NCBI GenBank assembly: GCA_963693305.1
Contig: OY855910.1
Span: forward strand, 16,660,862-16,724,861
DNA from: Meandrina meandrites
Lineage: Eukaryota > Cnidaria > Anthozoa > Scleractinia > Meandrinidae
DNA: 64,000 nt
Direction of reading: 5' to 3'
Position 1 is the stretch's first letter; the number at the start of each line of letters is the position of its first letter. The notes under the pieces are model-generated. The model did no database searches. It saw only the letters and a program-made list of their open reading frames with translations, and was not told the DNA's origin. Of this stretch, positions 20,890 through 31,212 are shown piece by piece. Position numbers and translations under genes: made by a program.

Positions 20890-22394
20890 TATATTCAATG
20901 CAAAACTGGGAGACATTTCCCGCCGACTTCCCGCCTTGCCCCCAGGCTCATGTTAGTTTTAAATTCGGAGCGGTCTTGGGCACTAGCTGTTTTAAGGCAT
21001 ACCATAATATTGTGCAATCTCTTCCTCGTGCAAAATAGCTGAAAGATCAGAAAGCCCCGGTGAGAGAATAGAAGAAATAGTTCGTAGATGTGTACGCGAA
21101 GAACTGGATAATTCTAGAGGGAATTGCAGTAGTCAAACATTGGTTAATCGAGCGAGAAACCTGATTCGTTCATCTGCTTCATTTACTGCAAGGCAGCTAG
21201 GCGAAGCAACTAGTCAACAGCCTGCGCCAACGTCTGAATTTCGTCGTAATGCACCAGCCATGTCTGCTCGTGCTTTCGATAGATCGACATCTGTAACCGG
21301 ACATGCTTTACGAAAAAGAAAAGCTCCAGCTTCAAAGCAAAAGACACACGTTGTGCCAAAGACAGTGTTTCTTCTTGATCAAGGAAATCTCAACATTGAT
21401 GACGAGGATGACGATGAAGGTCAGATAGATGAATATGTAATTAAGGAAGAAATGATTTTAGTGAAGGGGAGTTTGATTTGTTAGCTGGTGCTGATGGACA
21501 ATCAATTCGCCAAGAATTGAAAGAAGTATTTAAAGTCAAATTTCCACAGATTTCAGTGAAAGACTTTGACTTTGTCAAAAGAGAGAGAAACACCATTGTA
21601 ACACCTGTGGTAAAAGAAAACCATGCATGGGACTATGCTCACGTGAAGCATCTTTGTGGTGCTGGTAAGCTTTATGTTAGATTGAATATCAGCAAGGATG
21701 TGATTGGATGTGCTTCTGATGATAGTGACAGTAGCTTGCTAACCATGTTGTTGACCACTAATGACAGGCCCGTTAGTTCAGGAAGCACACCACCACCCAT
21801 TGTTGTGGATGAAGAAGTACCAACAACATCATCGGGTGTTTCACATATAGGTGGAGACACTTCCTCTTTGACTGTATTATTTCCTGATGCAAAACTAAGT
21901 GATATCAGAGATGCCCTCATTCAATGTGGTTCACTTGAATTGGCAGCTGAGAAATTAAGTGACAAAGCAGCTACATGCAAGCAGTCTGGTGTGTGTATGG
22001 ATGCTCCACAGGTACTAAGGAATCTCAAGTTGAAAATGAAAGGGTATGGTCAGGCAGAGAAGACTAAAGTTGACAGAGAAGATCTGGTGCTTGATTTATT
22101 CCATTATTACAAGGACTCTGACTTTAATCCAGAGTGGCAGATTAAAATGCAGTTCAGAGGAGAACCAGCAATTGATACTGGGGGAGTACTACGTCAAGCT
22201 TACGAAGATGCTTTCCTTACATTGGCAAAAGGGGATGCAGGGTTAAAGATGTTTCAAGGTCCATTTGAACGTCTAGTTCCTATATACCAAAGTGACAATG
22301 TGCTAAATGGAGTGTTTGAAGTTTTTGGGAAAATGGTTGCCCACAGTATGATCCAAAGTGGCCCAGGGTTCCCTTATTTGTCACCAGTGATATA

Positions 22395-23180
22395 CCGTAA
22401 AGTTCCATGTATAAGCCGCACCCATAGATAAGCCGCACCCCCGATTTGGAGGCTCAAATTTCGAAAAAAAAATAAACACAATAAAGTTTGAAGTTCCTTT
22501 GAAGTTCTCTTCGTATACAAACAAGGGCAAACAAGCACGATTTCAAAACACCATACACGGTGGTTGTGGCAAACTTTTATGCAAACAAAGTCTTTAAATG
22601 GCGAAATTTCACTTATCATACCTTAATTTCTGTTTTTATTCACCATATCTTATCTGTTGATGCCACTTTGTCAAGATTATCACTTCAAAACACTCCATGA
22701 AGTTGAAATTCCAACAAATTCGTACGCGTTTGGAACGAAACGAATGAATGCTTAGCGGCCAAGCTTTCAAACGTGGAGAGGAGTCTGGGTCTCGGCAAAA
22801 CAGCAAAATGGATGAATTTACTTTCGATTCGGCTGTTCGGGGATACCATGTTTGTCAAGATGTTTGGGCCCGCAGCAGGGGAAAAACTTCACGCTGAACA
22901 GGAGCTTCACAATCTGATGGATAAATTTGCAGTGAAAGTCACGAAAAACAGCAAAACGGTCAGCCATACGCCTCGCGAGTACTCGCGAATATCCTGGTAT
23001 TTTCGTGGTGGAAAGAAACGTGTTGAAGTGACAGGCCGCAGGCTCCATTACAAACAACTTTATGAATATTAATTAGGCCTTTAAGAACTCCAACCACAGA
23101 TGTTTCCGTAGATAAGCCGCACCCCCGATTTTTGACAAATTTTGAGGAAAAAGGTGCGGCTTATACATGGAACTTTACGG
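22395..23180. mobile_element. 786-bp TA-flanked MITE inside the HECT fragment
   Basis: It starts CCGTAAAGTTCCATGTATAAG and ends with the exact reverse complement, CTTATACATGGAACTTTACGG. Subterminal copies of AAGCCGCACCCCCGATTT occur near both ends. TA flanks it on both sides (22393-22394, 23181-23182). Removing the element and one TA restores the HECT frame across the junction (VIY then WYIA), so the insertion point is exact. It carries a HIRAN-like fragment and no transposase. Its terminal signature resembles the element at 61167. Confidence 0.9.
22808..23072 (+). pseudogene. HIRAN-like domain fragment carried by the MITE
   Basis: The frame opens MDEFTFDSAVRGYHVCQDVW, shifts frame near 22868, and continues GEKLHAEQELHNLMDKFAVKV, then VSHTPREYSRISWYFRGG and KRVEVTGRRLHYKQL. 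The order GYHV..W, GE.L..E.E..N..DKFAV, V.H.PRE.SR, F.RGG, V.VTG.R is that of the HIRAN-like domain seen in many multicopy cnidarian proteins and at the N-terminus of some DNA repair helicases. Recognition is from memory. The frameshift and the small host element suggest a captured, decayed gene fragment. Confidence 0.5.
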
Positions 23181-23289
23181 TATTGGTACATTGCCACTGT
23201 AGACAGCAGGGCATTGCAAGGGCTCTTGTCCTAGACATCAGTGATGGAATCTTGAACAGCTATGTCACAAGGGTAAGTGTTGCATTTAC

Positions 23290-23340
23290 TTTTTCCCATT
23301 ATTATTGTTATTATTATTATTTTTATTATTATTAGTTATT
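23290..23340. repeat. (ATT)n microsatellite, likely LINE tail
   Basis: TTATTATTGTTATTATTATTATT on the plus strand, i.e. TAATAA repeats on the minus strand directly downstream of the LINE fragment. Short simple-repeat tails are typical of CR1/L2-like LINEs. Confidence 0.55.
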
Positions 23341-23384
23341 AATTTTTTCAATTTATTATTAACAATTAAATTATGGCCTAGAGT

Positions 23385-24500
23385 TTAATGACTGATAATC
23401 AAAAAGTTAGGCAAATGATCTGTTATGCCACACAGTATATTACCACTTATAGCATGATCCTCTAGTGAATTAAAGAAAATGTTATCGATTAGGGTCGCGG
23501 AGTTGTAGGTTATTCTAGTAGGTTTCAGAATCTGTGGATGGAATGCATAGGATCCCAGAGTATTAACAAAATCTTCTGTCTCAGAGTGAGAGTCATAGTT
23601 TAAAAGATTGATATTAAAATCACCCATCAGAAAACAAAATTTACCTTCTTTATTTATTTTCTCGGTCACCTTATACAAAAAATCAGCAGTTTTGGCAATA
23701 TTTTGATCAGGATGCCTATATATTAATCCACAGACAATATTATGCTGATGTGGGACCTCGATTTCGATCCAAATGGACTCAAATTCCGGATTGGTAGTGC
23801 AAAAGTCATCACGTTTAATGTATGAAAGATTGTCTTTGATGTAGAAACCAACACCCCCAGCATTAGACATGGATGGTTGAGACAGGAAACAATAACCAGG
23901 GAGATTGGTATTCATATAAGAATCCATTCCAACTTTGATTTTAGTTTCGGAGAGACCAATAACAGAGAAGGAATAATTCATGTCACTTAACATTTGGAAA
24001 AAAAAATCAAAGTTTGCTGCAAGACTTCTAATATTTAAGTGCAGGGCAGAAAATGCCTTATCAGAAATAGTTGATCGAATATCTTCATTAGAGTGGAACT
24101 CATGAATTGAATAATAACCAAAATTAGTCACGGAAGGTAAATTCAGGTCAATGTCAGTGTTAGATAAATTACGATTATTATTAATCGATGCAGATAGATC
24201 AAAACTTGGTAAAGACTCTAAATTCAATCTAGATATTTTTTCAGAGCAAAGACAAACTGTGTTGGAATTATAGACCAGTAGCTCAACCAGCTCATGGTCT
24301 TCCACAGAATTAAATGGAAAAATTTCATTACGACAGTGCAGGCAGAGCCACAGGTCACAGGTCGCAGCAAAATAATTGTACTCCTTAACAGATAAAGCAG
24401 TACATTTTAGGTGAAACCACCGGAGGCAAGAATCACACTGGATGCCTCTACAATTTTCTTTCACAGGCCTCACACAGTTCCTACACTTAGGCACTATCAT
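23385..24500 (-). pseudogene. CR1/L2-like LINE fragment: PHD-type finger plus AP endonuclease, no RT
   Basis: A 371-residue frame. Residues 6-56 form a C4HC3 PHD-like finger (CRNCV, CDSCLRWFHLKC, LCLHC). Residues about 150-370 form the LINE apurinic-type endonuclease: N156 in LHLNIRS, E185 in GLSETKI, GGVGFYI, LIYRHP (260-264), D294/N296 in MGDFNIN, LIDNIFF, and D361/H362 in TDHLP. This domain nicks target DNA for target-primed reverse transcription. The frame stops right after the endonuclease and is followed by AT-rich sequence and a TAA-repeat tail, so the whole reverse transcriptase is missing while the 5' end is kept, the reverse of usual LINE truncation. It lies antisense in what would be a HECT intron. 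Confidence 0.85.
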
Positions 24501-24573
24501 TTAATGCAATAAGAGATAATGTAAAACTATGGGTAAATACTTCATGAAGAGTACACGAAGTCTCTTCCACATG

Positions 24574-25019
24574 TTGCATTGTGGGTTATCTACTTTGTTG
24601 ACAGTGTTTGGCGTGGTTGTTGACAACGTATTTGGGTTGTTGATGCTGCAATTTGGCTACGTTGAGCGTCACGTCATTCGCGGCTTGACCTTGAAAGGTC
24701 GAGTTGTTGAAACGTGACGGGGAATTTGGTTGTGATATGGAACAAAGCTTGAAATTGAGAGAAATTTTACGTTGAAAGTAACTTAAGTGATCTCTTGAGC
24801 TTGACTCAAATACCTCTTGCCCTTGAAAAGAAATTTGTTGAAAGTGAGGACGTTATTTTGTTGAGCTTGATTCTAAATGTCTTGACCTTGAGAGAAAATC
24901 GCTTGAACGTGAATTGCTTTTGTTGAGCTTGATCGAAGTCTCTCTTGACCTTGATAGCAAATTTGTTGAACGTGAGGCCAATTTTGTTTCTTGAATTTTG
25001 CACCATTTGGCTTTCCATA
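24574..25019. repeat. Right 446-bp terminal inverted repeat
   Basis: Reverse complement of 20444-20889, from TTGCATTGTGGGTTATC to GGCTTTCCATA, followed at once by the second CCTGGT. Only scattered differences from the left arm are visible. Confidence 0.85.
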
Positions 25020-25085
25020 CCTGGTTGGCTGGTCTTGTTACTGTAGGGTACTTCATTTTTCTCGTCTTGTTTTGTATTGCACAAG

Positions 25086-25694
25086 TTCGGTTGTGGCCGA
25101 GAGGAATTATCTCACAAACTCGGTTGTGGCCGAGAGGAATTAATTTCACAAGCTCGGTTGTGGCCAAGAAGAATTTTTCTTACTAGCTCGGTTGTGGCCG
25201 AGAGGAATTGTCGCTTAAACTCGGTTGTGGCCGAGAGGAATTATCTCACAAACCAGTCAGTTGTGGCCGAGAGGAATTATCTCACAGCTTGGTTGTGGCC
25301 GAGAGGAATTATCTCACAAACTCGGTTGTGGCCGAGAGGAATTAATTTCACAAGCTCGGTTGTGGCCGAGGGGAATTTTTCTTACAAGCTCGGTTGTGGC
25401 CGAGAGGAATTTTTCTTACAAGCTCGGCTGTGGCCGAGAGGAATTGTCACTTAAACTCGGTTGTGGCCGAGAGGAATTATCTCACAAGCCAGTCGGTTGT
25501 GGCCGAGAGGAATTTTCTCACTAGCTCGGTTGCAGCCAAGAGGAATTATCTCATAGCTCGGCTGTGGCCGAGAGGAATTATCTCACAGCTCGGTTGTGGC
25601 CGAGAGGAATTATCTCACAGCTCGGTTGTGGCCGAGAGGAATTATCTTACATGCTTGGTTGAGGCCGCGGGAATTTTCCTATTGGAGGCCGAGT
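25086..25694. repeat. Minisatellite, about 17-18 units of 30-36 bp
   Basis: The unit is CTCGGTTGTGGCCGAGAGGAATT followed by a variable tail (ATCTCACAAA, AATTTCACAAG, TTTCTTACAAG, GTCGCTTAAA). CTCGG and CCGAG within the unit can pair into a small hairpin. Higher-order order is visible: the tail series recurs in blocks. The apparent repeated protein (LGCGREEL) is simply the translated unit. Confidence 0.85.
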
Positions 25695-26240
25695 AATTCC
25701 TTCTGTGGCCCATTTTATCTTTGTGTTTTCGCTTGGGGCGGAGAAAATTTTTTGCATTTAATTTTTAGCGGAGCTCCTGCTCGCGAAGCGCGCCAGCGGA
25801 CCACCATGGGTAAGAATTTTTGGTAAACCCATGAGGCCCAGAAAATTTGGTTGCGTACGCCGTCCGCCCGTCCGCCAGCGCGTACAGACTCTCGGGGAGG
25901 GGGAGTGGAGTCCTATAAAGGCATCCCGACCGGGGGTGGGGGGAGGAGAATAGGCCGAGGGAGATGGGGAGCAGAGGAATGCCATCTCTACTTATCCCTA
26001 CTTGCGTACGTAACCAGAGCTTACAACTTTGATCAATTGACAGCTGTTAAATCAAGGTATCCGCTGACCAGTATCACGTGGCCATATCGCGGGCTCAAAT
26101 TTGGAGCTCATCGAGGTTACGTGTTTTATAGAAGTTGACCGCTGACCAGATGATGGTTTTCTAGTTGATCGCAGGCTCAAGTCCCAGTTTTTTACAAATT
26201 TTTTGATCATCGCGTTAATTCAGATTTAAATAATGGGCAA
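25695..26240. other. GC-rich, non-coding repeat-like block
   Basis: This includes GGAGCTCCTGCTCGCGAAGCGCGCC, ACCATGGGTAAG, CCATGAGGCCCAG and a GGGGGTGGGGGGAGG run at 25930-25950. It looks like the 5' region of a repeat family, but I cannot name it. No supported gene. Confidence 0.35.
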
Positions 26241-28319
26241 CTTGCCCATTATTAAAGTTAAAAACCAAGGAGCTCAGCATTTAGGCATGGCTAGATCTAT
26301 TGTAAAAAGTTTTTTCTGTTAAAAAAAACCATCTGGACATTTCATTTCAACTTAAACGAAGCAATTGTATGAAAAGGCGGCAAACTGGTTTGCACGTTGT
26401 TCACTGCTGAATTGAAAGATGGGAAGAAAGCGTGCTGGAGGACACGGATCTTCGTGAATATTTCTTGCTTTATTTACTTATCTACAGCATGGAAACTTAT
26501 GCAAGTGATGCAAGTGATTAAGGATAACCTCTTAACGGGAAGATCCGAAATAATTGTTGACCTTAACATGATATATCGAAGTAGGAGTCAAAAATAGCGA
26601 GAGCTGAAGTACTGTCGTCGGTTCCTGTGGCTGACCAAGACTGGAAAATTAACTGAGGTCTGAACTAATATAAAAGTGTGCTCAGAGCCGGTCAAGTTGA
26701 CTGAAGTGAGGGATAAAAGACTGTTAAAAGCTACACCGAAAGGAAGAAAGATATTGATCTTCGCTGATAATTCAGATTATGCATATGTCGGTGGTGTGAG
26801 TTTATTACGAACATTGGACGAAACTACCGTTTTCGTTGCTTTGTCTCCGATGTTATTTGGCTGGTTTGAAAGCTTTGCCCTGCAGAATTTACAAGCCTTC
26901 TCAAAATATGAGGTAACAAACGTAAATGTACACATTTTGTTATGAGAATCTGTTGATACTTCATTTATAATGTTGTGTCGGTTTTCAGATCTTCCCGTCA
27001 ATTATAAGCTTAAACCGCTTAAATTTCGTTAAAACGGCTGCTTTCAAACCTCTTAGCTTTAATCACTTTTGTACACTTTTTCCCATTAAATGTTTCGTTT
27101 CAAATATTGTGTTTTTTTAGTTAGTGGAGTCAACTATGAGGTTCATCGTTGGATTTTGAAAAGAATATTCAATTATTGAGCCACAAAAACATGATTTCGC
27201 GCGCTGCATTTACAGAAAAATCCCGCAAACAAATCAAAGCAAAAAACGAGTAAACCTTCGGCAACGATACTTTACACCAACGATTAAATGATTTATCATC
27301 CAATTGCTCTATTTCACTCGCTTGCATTTTTGTCATTTTGGTGAGTGTGTTGAAATCTCGTACGCGTGATAAATTTTTAGATTCGTAAACGAGTATTTAC
27401 GCCGGTTTTTATATTGCGAGTTGCCTGTGCTTGGGTGAGTGAGTTCAGACTTTTCCTAACGCACATTTGCCTGTTAGAAACGAAGGAAATTCATTCACTT
27501 CTCTGCATAAAATTCTCTTGGGTATTTAGCAATGTGTACGATAAAACATGCAGCGTAGTAATCATGCAACCAAACCAAGATGGTTCAAAACTACATTGTA
27601 AGCTTATTAGACAGCGAGCACCACTTCCTAAATCACAAACTGTCACAATTCTTACACAAAAAAACTGCTTAAAAATGACTTAAACCAGCTCCCAATGAAT
27701 TTGCTGAGTTAGTTTTGCCGCTGTGAGTTCATTTTGTTTAGCCACGAGTTCACTTTGTTCAGTGCCTTGAGTTGATCTTTTTGCCTTGACTGTTTTGAAG
27801 TAAATCAAAACAAATTTCTTCGCCTTCGTCGAGGTCCTTTTTACATTGAATAACCCTTAGAGTTATGAAAAGTCTTTACACTAAAATTTGATGTGTGCGC
27901 CAACGTGTGTACGTGCATGAGGAACCCAAAAAAGTGCAGCGACATGTACCTATATGGGCAACCGTATACGCTTAGATATAGTGTGGCTACTTATAAATTG
28001 GGAAATAGTGCAAACTCAAGCAAAAAATAATAAATAGGAGCTCCGCTTTTAGGCCTGCCTAAAACTATATATTATTCCTTAGACCAGGCTTACATATATA
28101 GCTTATTCCCCGGTAATGGCCCTGCTCGTTATGTTTCTGGTATTGCGTGATTTTCTTGCCTTCTTTGTCAGTTACGTGCCTCGTCCGTGTATTGTATATT
28201 TTCACCACGCTGTTTCCTTTATATATTGTGCATTTATTTATGTGACCGCTCGGCTTGTTCATTCCCCCCCCCCCCTTTACCATTGTGTAATGTTCATATA
28301 CGCCTAGGTACTGTGGTGA
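26241..28319. other. No confident gene
   Basis: Frames at 26397-26597, 26676-26945 and 27414-27683 have no recognisable motifs. GGGCAACTTGCCC near 26233 forms a hairpin. A C-run lies at about 28265-28276. The sequence just before 28320 may be the 5' untranslated or terminal region of the DIRS-order element that follows. Confidence 0.35.
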
Positions 28320-28329
28320 TTCGTATTTT

Positions 28330-28824
28330 GTAGTTTGCCCAGCAAATTAAAGATCTTACAGAGCAGTTAAATACCCTTAAGGCAGAAGCTGGCAAGGGTG
28401 TGAATGTTGCTGTTACCCTTCAATTGGTTCGGCAACTGGCTTCCACCCCTCATCACTTAAGAAACCCTTTTGCGATTTTGGCAGCCCTTCAGAAGTTAGC
28501 TGATGAAGCGAGAGTTACTGGTGACCCTTCTGCGTCTGCAATCAAAGCAGACCGCTATCCAACTCCCCGGATTTTGGTAACATCATCATCCGACTCGTAG
28601 GCAGTAAAGAGGAGAGTGAAGTTGCCAACTCCATTGCTAACATGACTAGACAGCAGGAATCTAGTAGCTTTCATCCCTATGCCAGGTGGAATTCGCTGCA
28701 ACATCCGGCAGTACCTGTACGGAGTGTTCCGCCGCGTGCTCCTCGTAGAGGTTTTAGAGCGCGAGGAGCATGTTTTAATTGTGGCCAGCGTGGGCACTTC
28801 CAAAGACAATGTACTTCACTTTGA
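28330..28824 (+). pseudogene. Gag-like protein remnant with zinc knuckle
   Basis: A helical segment is readable upstream (QQIKDLTEQLNTLKAEAG, VTLQLVRQLASTPHHLRNPF), then frames shift. The last open part, 28642-28824, is Arg/Pro-rich and ends with a CCHC knuckle, CFNCGQRGHFQRQC, followed directly by a stop. CCHC knuckles bind the element's RNA. Confidence 0.65.
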
Positions 28825-28996
28825 TTTCCAGATGATGTCTTGTTGTAATAAAAGAAGTTGTATGTATTCTTTTGTTGCTGTTGTTCTTCGTTTTCTAAGT
28901 TGTTACCCGTCTTGTGTGCCAGTTTTGTCGTGCCTGGAGTGCGGGTGTCTAATGCCTCTTATGCCTCTTTGAGGTTGCTTAAGGCCGGCAATTCTG

Positions 28997-30368
28997 GTGG
29001 GCTTTCCTCTCCCTCCCTCTAAGCTTTTCGTTATTTTATTTCAGGGCATGCCTCCTTATAAGAAGTTCAAAACCGACTTCTTTGCGTCCGTTACTAGCAA
29101 ACCAGTGCCTTATGTTGCGCAAAAATGGTGTAATTGGGAGGGCAAGCCCACCAGTTTTGTCGGCCCGGTCCCTGCGCCTCAACAAGTGGCTGCCTTGCAA
29201 GTTCACGCTAGTCCTAGTATGCTAGCTTTCAGACCATCTTTTTTCGTACCCGGACATCTTCACAACAACCTAGCTCTTTTTGGAGTGCATTGCAGAACAA
29301 TTTCCTTCCCAGGATGAACCCATGTGTTTTATCCAAGATAAGGTGGATGTGGCTAATTTCATAGTCCCGTTTAAAGGTAAATTCGGAGGCAAATGTTACG
29401 ACCCACTGTTTCCCCCGAGAATGGAATTTCCTAATTACCCTATTTGCATGCAGTTTGAGGATTTTATCTCCAGTGCGATTTTAGATCGCTTTAAAAATGG
29501 TTCGCTCGTATTTTGGGGCAAGGTGGGGGAAGTCCAACCCCCACATCTCGTTATGCCTATAACTGTCGAACCTTCAAAACCACGGATGTGCCATGACGAA
29601 CGGTTTCTAAATTTGTGGATCAAGGATTGCCCCTTTTCTCTCGATTACCTTTCTGATCTCCCTAGATACATTGGTCCTGGGCATTATCAGACGGTTTGTG
29701 ATGACAAAAGTGGCTATGATCGTATCTGTTTATCTCCGTCCAGTAGAACCTTTTTCAGACTTTCCTGGAGAGGTTGCTATTTCGTGTACAACACCCTCCC
29801 CTTCCGCTGGAAGGTGAGTGCCTATGTGTTCCACACAACTGGTTTGTTAGCGACCAGTTATATTAGCACACGTTGCGTACCCTACTCTCAATACATCGAT
29901 AACCGTCATGCAGGCCAGCTTGTGGTAAGCAAGAAACCGAACCTGCCAGAATGGTCCAATTTTGAATTTTGTTGTTTCAGTCCTCACTTCTTGCCTTGTC
30001 AAAGTCGTCTCTCGTCCCTTCCCAGTGTGTCCGTTTTTTGGGTTACCTTTCGGACTCCCATTTATTGGCCTTTGTCCTTCTGGAAGACAAGAAGCTCAAG
30101 TTTAAGGCCTTACGAGAATCCATTCTGTCTCAAGAAACTGTGGATCTTAAAACTTTGCAGCGTTTTGCAGGCAAAACCACCTCGTTCTCTACTGCAGTTC
30201 CCGCAGCTCGGCTTTACACTTGTGCCTCGTTTTGTGCTATTTCGTCCAATTCTAGATCACCCCACAAGCTCATTAAGGTCTCAGGCGACCTATCGAAAGA
30301 AATCCGATATTGGAGATTTCTGCATAACTAGCAAGGCTGTCTTCCCTGGTTTGATGAGAGGCATATAG
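28997..30368 (+). pseudogene. DIRS-type reverse transcriptase
   Basis: The frame from 29280 contains PPHLVMPITVEPSKPRMCHD, then CDDKSGYDRICLSPSSRTFF (first catalytic Asp region), FVYNTLPFRWKVSAYVF, and YSQYIDNRHAGQL. The catalytic pair, normally YxDD, reads YIDN, so the second Asp is lost. The thumb and connection continue in another frame at 29969-30331 (FLGYLSDSHLLAF..LKTLQRFAGKTTSF). The 28997-29317 frame covers the linker between gag and RT. Synthesis of cDNA by this copy is not expected. Confidence 0.75.
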
Positions 30369-30778
30369 TCATAACCACTTATTCTGATGCTTCGAATTCA
30401 GGCTGGGGTGGTGTCTTCCCCGACGAATCTGGAAAGTCTGTTGAAGTGCGTGACTACTGGTCGCCTTCGGAAAGTGCCCAACCAATAATCATCAGAGAAG
30501 CTTTGGCACTCAAAAATACCCTCATGGCTAGCACTAAGTCGCTTTCAGCTTCCCGAGTAGACGCCCACGTGGATAGCCTCCCGCTAGTTCGCGCCTGGAC
30601 AAATCAAGACATCATCCAAGCCATCTATAAAGCTACTTTGCAATTTAATATCGTGCTGTCCTTGGTATACGTTCCTTCAAAGGATAACCTCACAGATGCC
30701 CCCTCTAGAGCACTCTCCTCCAGTGTTTGCGTTTGGAAAGTAATTGAAAGCGTTGGGGCCCGCACTCCATCGATTTAA
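30369..30778 (+). pseudogene. DIRS-type RNase H
   Basis: It starts TTYSDASNSGWGGVF (first catalytic Asp) and continues with IIIREALALKNTL (Glu) and ending motifs VYVPSKDNLTDAPSRAL, the usual C-terminal end of retroelement RNase H. The frame is largely open to TAA at 30776-30778. It degrades the RNA strand of the hybrid during cDNA synthesis. Confidence 0.7.
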
Positions 30779-31212
30779 TGGCTTTAGATTCAAACGCACC
30801 TTTTGATGTTCAAGGCTCCCGCCTGAGACATTTCACCCCCTGGCCAACCAAAGATTCCGCCGGAGTTAATGTTTTCTCTCAGACCCTCTATCACTATGAC
30901 AACGCCTACGTGTTCCCACCTACCGTTAGTTTTAGTTCGGATAGTGCTTCGATTCCTAGCCTCCCAGTCCTGTCCATTTACCATTGTCGTGCCCGACCCT
31001 CACCCCCGCCGTTACTGGTGGCCTCTTATCTCTGGGCATACTCAAGATTCTGTCCGTCTCAGCGTTTTGGGCGACCATGATGTGCTTTTATTCCCCACTT
31101 CTGAGGGAGCATTCCTTTCTCGTCCTTTACCTTGGGACATTTGGGCGTTTAAGAGTATCTTCCTAATTTCAGTAGGCTTATCAATGCCAAGAATCGTAGC
31201 TAGAGGCTGAGT

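Larger units (their letters stand above)
21039..23272 (+). pseudogene. HECT-type E3 ubiquitin ligase fragment, disrupted
   Basis: After an acceptor-like AAAATAG the frame reads AERSESPGERIEEIVRRCVR..., a low-complexity N-terminus, an acidic stretch (NIDDEDDDEG) and, after a +1 frameshift near 21450, a C-terminal part with HECT N-lobe features: LKMKGYGQ, then QFRGEPAIDTGGVLRQAYED, then FQGPFERLVPIYQSDNVLNG and FGKMVAHSMIQSG. HECT ligases take ubiquitin from an E2 onto a cysteine in the C-lobe. Here the frame is cut at 22394 by an inserted MITE, resumes at 23183 (WYIATVDSRAL), shifts frame again near 23215, and ends at a GTAAGT donor at 23273. No further HECT exon, and so no catalytic cysteine, occurs before the right TIR. 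Confidence 0.85.
20444..25019. mobile_element. 4.58-kb TIR element carrying a HECT gene fragment
   Basis: The element starts TATGGAAAGCCAAATGG and ends with its reverse complement. The two inverted arms (20444-20889 and 24574-25019, 446 bp each) match along their length with scattered differences. The 6-bp flank CCTGGT occurs directly before the left end (20438-20443) and directly after the right end (25020-25025), a target duplication that marks transposition as a unit. Between the arms lie a HECT ubiquitin-ligase gene fragment, a TA-flanked MITE inserted into it, and a minus-strand LINE endonuclease fragment. There is no transposase of its own, so it is a non-autonomous, gene-carrying element. 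The superfamily is uncertain; a 6-bp duplication fits few groups. Confidence 0.85.

Noticed and set aside
25086..25694. CRISPR-like array
   Set aside because: Repeats are 30-36 bp, but the variable parts are only 8-12 bp and recur in order; there are no unique spacers and the context is eukaryotic. It is a minisatellite.
25077..25696. Repeat protein with LGCGREEL units
   Set aside because: The peptide appears in overlapping frames because the DNA repeat is translated; there is no independent coding evidence.
28160..28320. 5' terminal repeat of the DIRS-order element
   Set aside because: I could not find its counterpart downstream of 32316, so the boundary was left undefined.
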